A stretch of 25,481 nt of DNA. Source: WS-11 sp964405235. Its GTDB lineage: Bacteria > Eisenbacteria > RBG-16-71-46. The stretch covers positions 1 through 25,481 of the forward strand of contig CAYONG010000126.1 of NCBI GenBank assembly GCA_964405235.1. The letters are read 5' to 3'. Below the pieces are notes generated by a model that saw only the letters and a program-made list of their open reading frames with translations, had not been told where the DNA came from and searched no databases. Below, one piece after another: positions 1 to 7,207 of this stretch (position 1 is its first letter; the number at the start of each line of letters is the position of its first letter). Made by a program: the position numbers and the translations under genes.

Positions 1-330
1 CCGATCACGGTCGATGAGCAGCAGAAAGGCGTCCTCGAACCCGAACGCGCGGTGGAGATAGCGCGTCACCGTGCGCGTGGTTTCGCCGGTGTCGAGCGAG
101 CTCACCATGCTGCTCGCGACCTCGCGCAGCGACACCAGCTGGACGTTGGTCTCGATCAGCCGGCGGTGGCTGCGTTCGAGCTCCTCGACCAGCTCGGAGA
201 CCGTGCGTAGCAGGGTCTCCGAGCCGTCGTGCTCGAGCGCGGTTGTCGAACCGGAGGGTTCCCCGAGGCCGCGCACTTCGTCCACCCGGCGCAGGAGATC
301 GCGCAAGGAGGCCTGCTTCTCGATGTCCAT
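1..330 (-). CDS. GAF-type sensor/signalling protein, N-terminal part (runs off left edge)
   Basis: The minus strand is open from an ATG at 330 to the window edge (110 codons, no stop). An in-frame TAA at 442-444 closes the frame upstream, and no ATG, GTG or TTG lies between that stop and 330. The protein begins MDIEKQASLRDLLRRVDEV. A charged, heptad-like helical stretch follows (about residues 35-62, SELVEELERSHRRLIETN). A segment running SLREVASSMVSSLD and then FGFEDAFLLLIDRD looks like the start of a GAF domain. Such architecture is typical of GAF histidine kinases, diguanylate cyclases or phosphatases, but the output domain lies outside the window, so the function is open. It is downstream of the aminotransferase gene on the same strand, 118 bases away. 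No good ribosome binding site precedes the start, so the start is only moderately sure. Confidence 0.6.
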   Translation of the reverse strand, partial: MDIEKQASLRDLLRRVDEVRGLGEPSGSTTALEHDGSETLLRTVSELVEELERSHRRLIETNVQLVSLREVASSMVSSLDTGETTRTVTRYLHRAFGFEDAFLLLIDRDR

Positions 331-448
331 GTCGGGAGGCTGCCTGGAGCTCCGGCGCGGGGCTGGCCGGTGCTCCTTGGGTTGCGGTGGATCGGGCGCG
401 GCGCCGCCGATGGGCGGGGTGGCAACGCGCGCGCCGGTGAATTAACTA

Positions 449-1582
449 CTAGTCCGTGTCCAGCACGTCACGCAGTGTCGCTGCGACGTGGCGGATCTGG
501 TCCTCCGTCAGTTCAGGGTAGATCGGCAGTGCCAGGGTCTCCCGTGCGGCCGCCTCGGAATGGGGCATGTCCCCCTCCTGGTGGCCGAGCATCGCGAAGC
601 ACTGCTGCAGGTGGAGCGGTAGCGGGTAGTAGACCTCGGTGCCGACGCCGCGTTCGGTCATGCGTGCGCGCACGGCGTCGCGGTTCGGCACCCGGACCAC
701 GTACTGGTTGAAGATGTGGCGCGCCCGGGCGTCCCGGTACGGCCGGCCGATGCGCGAGCCCTCGAGGAGTTGGTCGTAGAGTGTCGCATTGCGCGCGCGC
801 TTCTCGCTCCAGCGGTCGAGGTGCTTGAGCTTGACGCGCAGGATCGCGGCCTGGATCGCGTCGAGCCGGGAGTTGGTGCCGACCAACGAGTGGTAGTACT
901 TGGGGCGGGCCCCGTGCTCGCGCAGCAGGCGCACCCGGTCGGCAAGCGCGGCGTCCTGCGCGACCACCATGCCGCCATCGCCGGCGGCGCCCAGGTTTTT
1001 GGACGGGAAGAACGAAAAGCACCCCAGATCGCCGACCGAGCCGGCCCGGCGTCCCTCCCACTCCGCTCCGATGGCCTGCGCCGCATCCTCGATCAACCAC
1101 ACCTTTTTCTTCTCGCACACCGCCCTGACCGCGCCGAGATCACAGCACTGCCCGTAGAGGTGGACGGCGATCACCGCCTTGGTGCTCGGGGTGATGGCGG
1201 CCTCGAGTCGGTGCGGATCGAGGTTGTAGGTGCCGGGATCGATGTCGATGAACACCGGAGTCGCTCCCGCGTTTGCGATCACGCCGGCGCTGGCGAAGAA
1301 CGAATAGGCGCAGGTGACCACCTCGTCGCCGGGTCCGACGCCGAGGGCTTTGAGCGAGAGCAGCAGCGCATCGGTACCCGATGCGCAGGCGACCGCGTGG
1401 GCACACTGCGAGTAACGCGCGACCTCCTCCTCGAAACCACTCACCTCGGGCCCGCCAATGAAGCGTGTGCTATCGAGCACGCGGTGGATCGCGGCGTCCA
1501 TCTCCGCTTTGATGTCGGCGTACTGGGCGCCGAGATCGAGCAGCGGAACGCTCATCGCGGTCTTGGCCGTCATCGCCCCCAT
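449..1582 (-). CDS. DegT/DnrJ/EryC1 family sugar aminotransferase
   Basis: This 377-residue protein is a PLP-dependent aminotransferase of the DegT/DnrJ/EryC1 family, acting on nucleotide-linked keto-sugars. It has the family start VPLLDLGAQY, the segment FIGGPEVSGFEEE, the cofactor-contact stretch ACASGTDALLLSLKALG, and the PLP-lysine region SFFPSKNLGAAGDGGMV, where the Lys should form the Schiff base. Length is normal. An AGGAGG five bases upstream supports the ATG at 1582. It follows the acyltransferase gene by 27 bases and completes an oxidoreductase-acyltransferase-aminotransferase trio. That trio is the one known from WbpB/WbpD/WbpE (UDP-diacetamido-uronic acid synthesis); GnnA/GnnB of lipid A amino-sugar synthesis is a related pair. 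The exact sugar cannot be read from sequence. A role in O-antigen, capsule or protein glycan precursors is inferred. Confidence 0.92.
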   Translation of the reverse strand: MGAMTAKTAMSVPLLDLGAQYADIKAEMDAAIHRVLDSTRFIGGPEVSGFEEEVARYSQCAHAVACASGTDALLLSLKALGVGPGDEVVTCAYSFFASAGVIANAGATPVFIDIDPGTYNLDPHRLEAAITPSTKAVIAVHLYGQCCDLGAVRAVCEKKKVWLIEDAAQAIGAEWEGRRAGSVGDLGCFSFFPSKNLGAAGDGGMVVAQDAALADRVRLLREHGARPKYYHSLVGTNSRLDAIQAAILRVKLKHLDRWSEKRARNATLYDQLLEGSRIGRPYRDARARHIFNQYVVRVPNRDAVRARMTERGVGTEVYYPLPLHLQQCFAMLGHQEGDMPHSEAAARETLALPIYPELTEDQIRHVAATLRDVLDTD

Positions 1583-1587
1583 GATGT

Positions 1588-1593
1588 CCTCCT
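1588..1593 (-). promoter_or_regulatory. Strong Shine-Dalgarno of the aminotransferase gene
   Basis: AGGAGG on the minus strand lies five bases before the ATG at 1582. It fixes that start over the internal ATGs a few codons later. Confidence 0.7.
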
Positions 1594-1609
1594 GGCTACC
1601 GTCAACGGG

Positions 1610-2368
1610 CTACGAATCGCTCCAACCCTGGTTCTCGAGCAACTGCTCCACCGGCACCGGCCGCCAGGCCCTGGCGGGCGATCCCAGCACGATCGTGCGC
1701 GGGGGCACGTCGCGCGTCACCACCGAACCTGCGGCGACCAGCCCGTCCTCGCCGATCTCGATCCCGGGCAGGATGACCGAGCCGGCGCCGATGCGTCCAC
1801 CCTTGCGGACCGTGACGCCCTTGAAATGCTTGAACCGCTCGGCCGTGCGGCCGACGTAGTTGTCGTTCGAGGTCACCACTCCGGGCGCCACGAAGACCCG
1901 GTCTTCGAGCGTCGAGTAGGCGGTGAGATAGCACTCGCTCTCGAGCTTGCAGAATCGTCCGATGGTGCAGAAGTTCTCGACCGTCACCCCGCGGCCGACG
2001 ATGGTGCCGCGGCCGATCGTGACGTTCTCCCGCACCGTGCACAGGTCCGCCATCAACACCCGGGCGTCGATCGCGGCGCCCCGGTAGGGCACGGCGCCGG
2101 TGCCGACGATGCACTGGTCGCCGACGTTGAGCGGCGGCAGCTCCTGCTCCTTGGTGGTCGCCGAGTTGGCCGCGCGCATCGGCAGCTTGCCGAGCGTGGC
2201 GTGGTCGTCGATCCGAACGTCGTCGCCGATCCGGGTGTCCGGGTGGATGACGACGTGATACCCGATGCGACAGTCCTTCCCGGTGCTCACGCGGGGACCG
2301 ATCGCGCAGCCTTCGCCCAGCGTGGTGCCGGCCCCGAGGACAGCGGTCGGATGGACGAAGGCACTCAT
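1610..2368 (-). CDS. Left-handed beta-helix (hexapeptide repeat) acyltransferase
   Basis: This 252-residue protein is built almost wholly of hexapeptide repeats ([IV]-G-x4), for example the runs AVLGAGTTLGEGCAIGPRV and IGRGTIVGRGVTVENFCTIG. This is the signature of left-handed beta-helix acyltransferases. The C-terminal third (GVTVRKGGRIGAGSVILPGI, then AAGSVVTRDVPPRTIVLGSPAR) is the typical WbpD/PglD-like ending. It probably N-acetylates an amino sugar made by its neighbours. It is longer than WbpD (about 190 residues) because of extra N-terminal coils and a loop around residues 65-80. The ATG at 2368 overlaps the stop of the upstream oxidoreductase gene as ATGA, which decides the start and implies translational coupling. 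The frame stays open further upstream, but that part is a shadow of the oxidoreductase. Donor and acceptor are unknown. Confidence 0.9.
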   Translation of the reverse strand: MSAFVHPTAVLGAGTTLGEGCAIGPRVSTGKDCRIGYHVVIHPDTRIGDDVRIDDHATLGKLPMRAANSATTKEQELPPLNVGDQCIVGTGAVPYRGAAIDARVLMADLCTVRENVTIGRGTIVGRGVTVENFCTIGRFCKLESECYLTAYSTLEDRVFVAPGVVTSNDNYVGRTAERFKHFKGVTVRKGGRIGAGSVILPGIEIGEDGLVAAGSVVTRDVPPRTIVLGSPARAWRPVPVEQLLENQGWSDS

Positions 2369-3402
2369 GCCACCCCCGCCGGCTGCGGTGCCACGGTGAT
2401 CGGCGTCCCGCCTGCCGCCAGCGACTGCTGGGCGGCGGCCAGCACGCGCACGACGCGGAGCCCGTCGGCGCCGTCGGTGAGCGGGGCGCGGTGCTCGCGT
2501 ACGCAGTCCACGAAATGCTGGCACTCGATGCGGAGCGGCTCCTGCAGCGAGATCTTCGGGATCAGGATGTCGCCGCTCCTGACCGAGAGCGCGTCGCCGT
2601 AGGAGACGATCTGGCCCGCCTTGTCGATGCCCTTGTCGTAGATGCGGATCTTCTCGCTCGCCTCCATGTCGTCGAACACGACCATCTTTCGGCTGCCGAC
2701 CACGGTGATCTTGCGCAGCTTGTGCGGGTCGAGCCACGAGACATGGACGTGGGCCATCCTGCCCCCCGGGAATCGCAGGTGGAGGAACACGACGTCCTCG
2801 ACCGTGCCCTGGAGGAACGCCGAACCGCGCGCCGCCACGTCGATCGGCTCCGCCTCGAGCAGGTGGAGGATGACCGACAGGTCGTGCGGGGCGAAGCTCC
2901 AGAGCGCGTTCTCATCCCGGCGCACCTTACCCAGGTTCACGCGCTGCGAATAGATGTAGAACACGTCCCCCAGCTCGCCCTTCTGCACGATTTCCTTTAG
3001 ATAGCGGACGCCGGGGTGATGGAGCAGCAGGTGACCGACCATCAGGATCCGGTCGCGTTCGCGCGCGAGCCTGACCAGCTCCTCGGCGTGGTCCACCTGG
3101 AGCGCGAGAGGCTTCTCGACGTAAACGTCCTTGCCGGCCTCGAGCAGCACGCGGGCGATCGGATGGTGCTGGATCGCGGATGCCGAGACCACCACGCCGC
3201 GCACCTCGGGCGTCGCCGCGACCTCCTCGACCCGCGCCATGGTGCGCACGCCGGGATATTGCGCGGCGGTCCGCGCCAGGCGACCGGCGTCGGTGTCGCA
3301 CAGCGCGACCAGCTTCGCTCCCGGCAGTGCGGCGAAGTTGCGGACCAGGTTGGCTCCCCAGTCGCCGGTGCCCACCACCGCGATGCCAACCGTTTCGGTC
3401 AC
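2365..3402 (-). CDS. Gfo/Idh/MocA family NAD(P)-dependent sugar oxidoreductase
   Basis: A 345-residue protein with an N-terminal Rossmann fold (IAVVGTGDWGANLVRNF, then LVALCDTD) and the family hallmark EKPLAL near residue 96, whose Lys is catalytic. The C-terminal half is the alpha/beta domain typical of Gfo/Idh/MocA enzymes, with a WSFAPHDLSVILHLL segment. Family members oxidise or reduce a hydroxyl or keto group on nucleotide sugars. With the downstream acyltransferase and aminotransferase it probably supplies the 3-keto sugar, as WbpB/WlbA or GnnA do. The start is a GTG at 3402 preceded by GGAGG seven bases upstream. It is the first gene of its group: a terminator belonging to the preceding gene lies just upstream. 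The UDP-sugar 6-dehydrogenase expected for a full Wbp pathway is not in the window. Confidence 0.9.
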   Translation of the reverse strand: MTETVGIAVVGTGDWGANLVRNFAALPGAKLVALCDTDAGRLARTAAQYPGVRTMARVEEVAATPEVRGVVVSASAIQHHPIARVLLEAGKDVYVEKPLALQVDHAEELVRLARERDRILMVGHLLLHHPGVRYLKEIVQKGELGDVFYIYSQRVNLGKVRRDENALWSFAPHDLSVILHLLEAEPIDVAARGSAFLQGTVEDVVFLHLRFPGGRMAHVHVSWLDPHKLRKITVVGSRKMVVFDDMEASEKIRIYDKGIDKAGQIVSYGDALSVRSGDILIPKISLQEPLRIECQHFVDCVREHRAPLTDGADGLRVVRVLAAAQQSLAAGGTPITVAPQPAGVA

Positions 3403-3431
3403 GTCGTTGCCTCCGCACTCCTAATGAAGAA

Positions 3432-3456
3432 CCCGGACGCTTCCTGAGCGTCCGGG
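3432..3456 (-). terminator. Rho-independent terminator behind the diguanylate cyclase gene
   Basis: A perfect 10-bp inverted repeat (CCCGGACGCT / AGCGTCCGGG) with a 5-base loop is followed on the minus strand by TTCTTCATT. It sits 46 bases past the stop of the GGDEF gene and before the oxidoreductase start. It therefore separates the cyclase group from the amino-sugar cassette. Confidence 0.8.
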
Positions 3457-3502
3457 GGCGGGCAGTTTACCAGTGCCTTCCACGGACGGTCAACGCCGCC
3501 GC

Positions 3503-4516
3503 CTACGCAGCTGCTTCACGCTCCACGTGGCTCGACTGGTTGCGCCCGTGCTGCTTCGCCAGGTAGAGCGCGCGGTCCGCGGTCTCGATCAGGGCGCTGG
3601 TCGTCTGGCCGTCGGCGGGGAACGCCGCGATGCCGATGCTGACGGTGATCTGGCCGCGGTTCGCGAGTGGGAACGTGTGCTCTTCGACCGCAATGCGCAG
3701 TCGCTCGGCGGCCGAACGGGCTCCGGCGAGTTCGGTCTGCGGGAGGATGACCGTGAACTCGTCGCCGCCGTACTTCGCGACCAGGTCCCACGAGCGGACG
3801 TGGGCCGAGAACAGCCCCGCCATCTCGCGCAACAGGAAGCTCCCGCGCAGGTGGCCGTGCCGGTCGTTGTAGGCCTTGAGGTTGTCCACGTCGATCATCA
3901 GCAGCGAGAGGTCCTGATGGTAGCGTCCCGCGCGCTTGATTTCGCGGCGGAGCGCGCTCTTGAGGAAACGGTAGTTGTAGACCTGGGTCAGGTCGTCAGT
4001 CACGGCGAGCTTCTCGACGCTCTGGGCCAGGCGTAGGTTCTCGAGTGCCATCGCGCTCCAGGCTGCGAGCAGCGTGAGGAGACGGACGTCCTCCGCCCCG
4101 TAGGGCGGAGCCCCCCGCCGGCGGAAGACCGCGAGGTAGCCCGGCATCTGATCGCGCAGCCGCAACGGCACGTAGACCGCGGGGCCTGCGTCGACCCCCG
4201 GACAGCGATCCTCGGCTCCGACGCGGCCGGCGGCGGCGACATCGGGCACCAGGACCGGCTTGCCGCGGAGCGCCATCGGGCGGGCGGCATCGGCGTTGGC
4301 GCGCGCGATGGTGGTGATCTCGGGTTCGCTCAGTCCCGACCGGAGGGTGAATCGCTCGGGGTGACGTCCCGGGGAAACCACCGCCACCCCCCCCTCGCTC
4401 TCGGTGAGCGCCATCGCCGAGCGCAGGACCGTCCCCAGCAGTTCGGGACGCGAACGCGTCGCCGAACGGCCGGAGAGATCCAACAGCGACTCGAGGATCT
4501 TCTCGCGCGAGAGCAT
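3503..4516 (-). CDS. Diguanylate cyclase, GAF-GGDEF
   Basis: This gene predicts a cytoplasmic enzyme making cyclic di-GMP from two GTP. Residues about 10-165 look like a GAF sensor domain (ESEGGVAVVSPG, then PAVYVPLRLRDQMPGYLAVF). A linker helix follows, then the GGDEF domain from about 170 (VTDDLTQVYNYRFL). The active-site motif GGDEF is intact near residues 250-254. An RSWD inhibitory site stands at the canonical spacing just before it, which predicts product feedback inhibition. One deviation is GHLRGS where most homologues have GHxxGD. The ATG at 4516 has AGGA about nine bases upstream. An ATG 14 codons earlier (4558) has no visible ribosome binding site but cannot be excluded. The gene ends in a clear terminator. 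The signal sensed by the GAF domain is unknown. Confidence 0.9.
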   Translation of the reverse strand: MLSREKILESLLDLSGRSATRSRPELLGTVLRSAMALTESEGGVAVVSPGRHPERFTLRSGLSEPEITTIARANADAARPMALRGKPVLVPDVAAAGRVGAEDRCPGVDAGPAVYVPLRLRDQMPGYLAVFRRRGAPPYGAEDVRLLTLLAAWSAMALENLRLAQSVEKLAVTDDLTQVYNYRFLKSALRREIKRAGRYHQDLSLLMIDVDNLKAYNDRHGHLRGSFLLREMAGLFSAHVRSWDLVAKYGGDEFTVILPQTELAGARSAAERLRIAVEEHTFPLANRGQITVSIGIAAFPADGQTTSALIETADRALYLAKQHGRNQSSHVEREAAA

Positions 4517-4594
4517 GGGGAGGCTTCCTGGCCTGGGTCGGACTGATCCAATCGCCATGAGAAGGCAATGCCTATGCCATGGCGTCCCGCATGC

Positions 4595-5653
4595 TTACGG
4601 GCGAAGTCTTGGGCCCAGGATCCGCAGCAAGAGTTGCACCGAACGGATCCCAAAAACAATCACCCCTCCCACCACCAGGAGCCAAGCGAGGGAGCGGTGC
4701 CACCCGGCCAAAGGCAAGCCGTTGCTGGAGTTGATGAGGATTCTTAATGTGCTGCCGAAGGCGACCGTCAGGGCGGCGGCAAGGCCAAGCTGAACCCCGG
4801 TCCAGAGCCTCCACTCCCCCTCCCGATCGTCGGCGGAACTGGGGACCTTCACCCCATCGTCGGCACTAGGTCGGGCAATCTGCAATCGGTTTCCGCCCGG
4901 AGGCGAAAGTTTATGGTCGGTCCCTCCGGTGCGCTCCACCACCCAAAGCCGGGTCGCCCCGGCCAGGAAGGCATGGCGCCGGACGACCCGGAACCCGGTC
5001 TCGGCCAGGGCGCGCTCGAACTCCGGCCCGGCGCCGAACTCGAAGACCGAGCGGCTCAGGTACTCGTAGGCCGAGGGATCCGGCGACAGGTGGCCCGCGA
5101 GCGGCACCAGGTGGCGGAGATAGAACCCGTGCAGGGGCGCGAACGGTCCCGGGGCGGGCGCCGCCGCCTCGAGCACCACCAGCGTGCCGCCCGGCCGCAG
5201 CACACGATGAAGCTCCCGCAGCGCGTCCTCGAGTGGCCGCAGATTGCGGATCCCGAAGGCGATGGTGACGGCATCGAGCGCCCCGTCGCCGATCGGGAGC
5301 TGGAAGCCGTCGGCGCATACCAGACGCGGCGCCCAGCCCAGGGGGTTCTGCCGCTCGGCCGCCACCGCGAGCATGCCGAGGCTCACGTCCATGCCGAGCA
5401 CCAGGCGACCCGGGCGTCGCAGTCCCGGCAATGAGACGCCGCTGCCGGTGCACAGGTCGAGCACCGTGCGTGCCTCCTCCGGCACCCCACGCCACATCGC
5501 CGCGCGCCAGGCGCGGTCCTGGCCCAGCGACATGATGCGGTTGAGGAGGTCGTAGCGCCCAGAGACGTCGTCGAACATCCCGCCCAGCTCGCGGACGGCA
5601 TGCGGGCGGAAGCGGTCGGGATCAGTAGCCGGGGGGGCAGCGGGTTCGCTCAT
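4595..5653 (-). CDS. UbiE/MenG-type methyltransferase with a C-terminal two-helix membrane tail
   Basis: Residues about 15-245 form a class I SAM methyltransferase of the UbiE/COQ5 type, which C-methylates demethylmenaquinone or a related ring. Visible signs are FDDVSGRYDLLNRIMSLGQD, the SAM loop VLDLCTGSG, the family motif AFGIRNLRPLEDAL, RVLRPGGTLVVLE, and YEYLSRSVFEF. Normal members end near residue 245. Here about 107 more residues follow: a polar Pro/Ser/Asp-rich linker (about 248-285) and two hydrophobic helices (GVQLGLAAALTVAFG and SLAWLLVVGGVIVFGIRSVQ). The tail faintly resembles AtpZ/AtpI-like two-helix proteins and would anchor the enzyme at the membrane where quinones lie. No stop or frameshift is visible between the parts. 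It starts 42 bases after the tRNA gene and may share its promoter. Its substrate is inferred from family only. Confidence 0.85.
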   Translation of the reverse strand: MSEPAAPPATDPDRFRPHAVRELGGMFDDVSGRYDLLNRIMSLGQDRAWRAAMWRGVPEEARTVLDLCTGSGVSLPGLRRPGRLVLGMDVSLGMLAVAAERQNPLGWAPRLVCADGFQLPIGDGALDAVTIAFGIRNLRPLEDALRELHRVLRPGGTLVVLEAAAPAPGPFAPLHGFYLRHLVPLAGHLSPDPSAYEYLSRSVFEFGAGPEFERALAETGFRVVRRHAFLAGATRLWVVERTGGTDHKLSPPGGNRLQIARPSADDGVKVPSSADDREGEWRLWTGVQLGLAAALTVAFGSTLRILINSSNGLPLAGWHRSLAWLLVVGGVIVFGIRSVQLLLRILGPRLRP

Positions 5654-5694
5654 CTTGGGCAGGTCACTCGGCGAGGCCCATGCGCGGGGAGAGA

Positions 5695-5771
5695 TGGTGC
5701 GCCCGACAGGAATCGAACCTGTAACCTTCGGCTTCGGAGGCCGACGCTCTATCCAATTGAGCTACGGGCGC
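5695..5771 (-). tRNA. tRNA-Arg, anticodon CCG
   Basis: The minus strand folds into a complete cloverleaf of 77 bases including an encoded CCA. The acceptor pair is GCGCCCG/CGGGCGC with discriminator A. The D stem is GCTC/GAGC. The anticodon stem TCGGC/GCCGA encloses the loop CTCCGAA with anticodon CCG. The variable loop is AGGTT, and the T arm is ACAGG-TTCGATT-CCTGT. Anticodon CCG reads the arginine codon CGG, which is common in GC-rich genomes. All stems are fully paired, so the gene looks functional. Confidence 0.97.
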
Positions 5772-5784
5772 GTAGCGGCCAGCG

Positions 5785-5813
5785 TTTATAGCACAGCGAC
5801 TGGGGGGCGTCAC
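5785..5813 (-). promoter_or_regulatory. Sigma-70-type promoter of the tRNA-Arg gene
   Basis: On the minus strand GTGACG (-35-like, 5808-5813) and TATAAA (-10-like, 5785-5790) are separated by exactly 17 bases. The -10 ends 13 bases before the mature tRNA 5' end, leaving a leader of about six bases. TATAAA stands out strongly in this GC-rich surrounding. The downstream methyltransferase gene may be read from the same promoter. Confidence 0.65.
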
Positions 5814-5886
5814 GCGCGGGGCGTGCGACTCTGGGCGACTTGAGATTATCACGACCTACGCCCCCTCGAGGGCACGTTCACCGGCG

Positions 5887-7074
5887 CTAATCCGGGGCCC
5901 GCCGAATCTGTCGTCGGACCGCCGGGAAGAGTCCTGCCAGAGTCATCTCGGCCAGGCTCCTCAGAGGAACCGTCCGGATCCGCTCCCCGAGTGTGTAGGA
6001 TTCCGACCCGGGATAGATCACGACCAGCTGTTCGAGGCGCAGGTCTCGAAGCGCCAGGCGCATCGAGGGCGTCATCTTCGGGGCATCGGCCCGCTTGCAT
6101 TCCACGCCGAGCCTGCGGCCGTTCTTGAACATCAGTAGATCGAGCTCCGCCCCCCCGTGGGTCGCCCAATGGAAGGCTTCATCGGGTCGAACGACCCGGA
6201 TGATCTCCTCGATCGCGTAACCCTCCCACGAGGCACCGCGCTTTGGGTGGTTCGCCAGATCCCGCTCGTTTCTGATACCCAGTAAGGAGTGAAGGAGGCC
6301 GCTGTCTCTCAGATAGACTTTGGGTGCGCGGATCTGTCGCTTGCCGAGATTCTCATGCCAGGGCCGGAGCTGCCGAACCATGAAAAGGTCCGTCAGAAGA
6401 TCGAGGTATCGCCTGACCGTGGGTTCGCTCACGGCCAGTGACCGAGCGGGCTCTGCAGCGTTCCACCGCTGGCCATGGTAGTGCGCCAGCATGGTCCAGA
6501 ACCGAAAGAGCGCCGCCGCGGGGATGCCGAAACCGAGCTGTGGCAGGTCACGCTCGAGGAAGGTCTGAATGAACTCACTCCGCCAGGTCACGCTGTCGCC
6601 TTCCGACCGAGCCAGGAACGACCTCGGAAAACCGCCACGACGCCAATGCCGTCCGATGGAATCGCCGCCGACTTCCGAAAGGTCGAATCCGGCCAGCCGG
6701 ATCGTCTCGACACGCCCTGCCAGGGTTTCGGTGGACTGGCGCAGCATCTGGGGCGACGCGCTCCCGAGGATCAGGAATCTCGTCCGCGATCGCGGGCGAT
6801 CCACCAGCACGCGAAGGATCGGAAAGAGATCGGGACGCCGCTGAACCTCGTCGATCACCACGATCCCCCGAAGCGCCTCAAGCTCGGTCTGAGGTTCGTC
6901 CAGTCGCGCGAGGGATCGAGGGCTTTCGAGATCGAAGAAACGATTCGAATCGGCGGGAAGAACTTGTCGCGCAAGCGTCGTTTTGCCGCACTGCCGCGGA
7001 CCGATCAGCGCCACGACCGGGCTGCGTCTCAATGCGGCGCGAATGAGCCGGAGATTGTCCAAGCGCTGGAGCAC
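5887..7074 (-). CDS. AAA-type ATPase with C-terminal DUF4143 domain
   Basis: This 395-residue protein belongs to the widespread ATPase-DUF4143 family of unknown physiological role. Walker A GPRQCGKTT is at residues 25-33 and Walker B GIVVIDEVQ at 70-78, with a sensor-like RFLILGSAS stretch after them. A winged-helix-like segment (SLAVSEPTVRRYLDLLTDLFMVRQL) leads into the DUF4143 part. That part ends in ELDLLMFKNGRRLGVECKRAD, which resembles the D...ExK core of restriction-like nuclease folds. The start is a GTG at 7074; an in-frame stop lies upstream and no ATG is available between. No Shine-Dalgarno is visible. The DNA looks less GC-rich than the flanking trp genes, and such genes are often mobile, so recent acquisition is plausible. 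It sits where trpA might be expected after trpB. Confidence 0.85.
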   Translation of the reverse strand: MLQRLDNLRLIRAALRRSPVVALIGPRQCGKTTLARQVLPADSNRFFDLESPRSLARLDEPQTELEALRGIVVIDEVQRRPDLFPILRVLVDRPRSRTRFLILGSASPQMLRQSTETLAGRVETIRLAGFDLSEVGGDSIGRHWRRGGFPRSFLARSEGDSVTWRSEFIQTFLERDLPQLGFGIPAAALFRFWTMLAHYHGQRWNAAEPARSLAVSEPTVRRYLDLLTDLFMVRQLRPWHENLGKRQIRAPKVYLRDSGLLHSLLGIRNERDLANHPKRGASWEGYAIEEIIRVVRPDEAFHWATHGGAELDLLMFKNGRRLGVECKRADAPKMTPSMRLALRDLRLEQLVVIYPGSESYTLGERIRTVPLRSLAEMTLAGLFPAVRRQIRRAPD

Positions 7075-7207
7075 GAACGAAGGGTACCATGAAATCCGGA
7101 TATCCCATGTTCCTTTTGCGAGGTATCAACGATCGAGGGCGCCCGCGATCTCGTGGCCGCGGGCTGGGTCGCCTGCCCTCCCCGCCGCCGACCCCCCGTT
7201 TCGTCCC

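Noticed and set aside
71..445. 124-codon plus-strand frame at the left edge
   Set aside because: Ser/Arg-rich translation without features; the minus-strand frame gives a coherent coiled-coil/GAF-like sequence.
716..2602. 628-codon plus-strand open frame
   Set aside because: It lies antisense to the aminotransferase and acyltransferase genes, which have clear family motifs. The translation is His/Arg/Asp/Gly-rich without any domain, as expected for a GC-rich antisense frame.
5862..5880. CCCTCGAGGG palindrome behind the ATPase gene as a terminator
   Set aside because: It has no loop and no T-run, so it would not form a normal intrinsic terminator.
5695..7074. tRNA-Arg plus DUF4143 ATPase as an integrated genetic island
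   Set aside because: The ATPase is on the 5' side of the tRNA, no integrase is present, and I see no duplicated tRNA 3' end. A single acquired gene is as far as the sequence supports.
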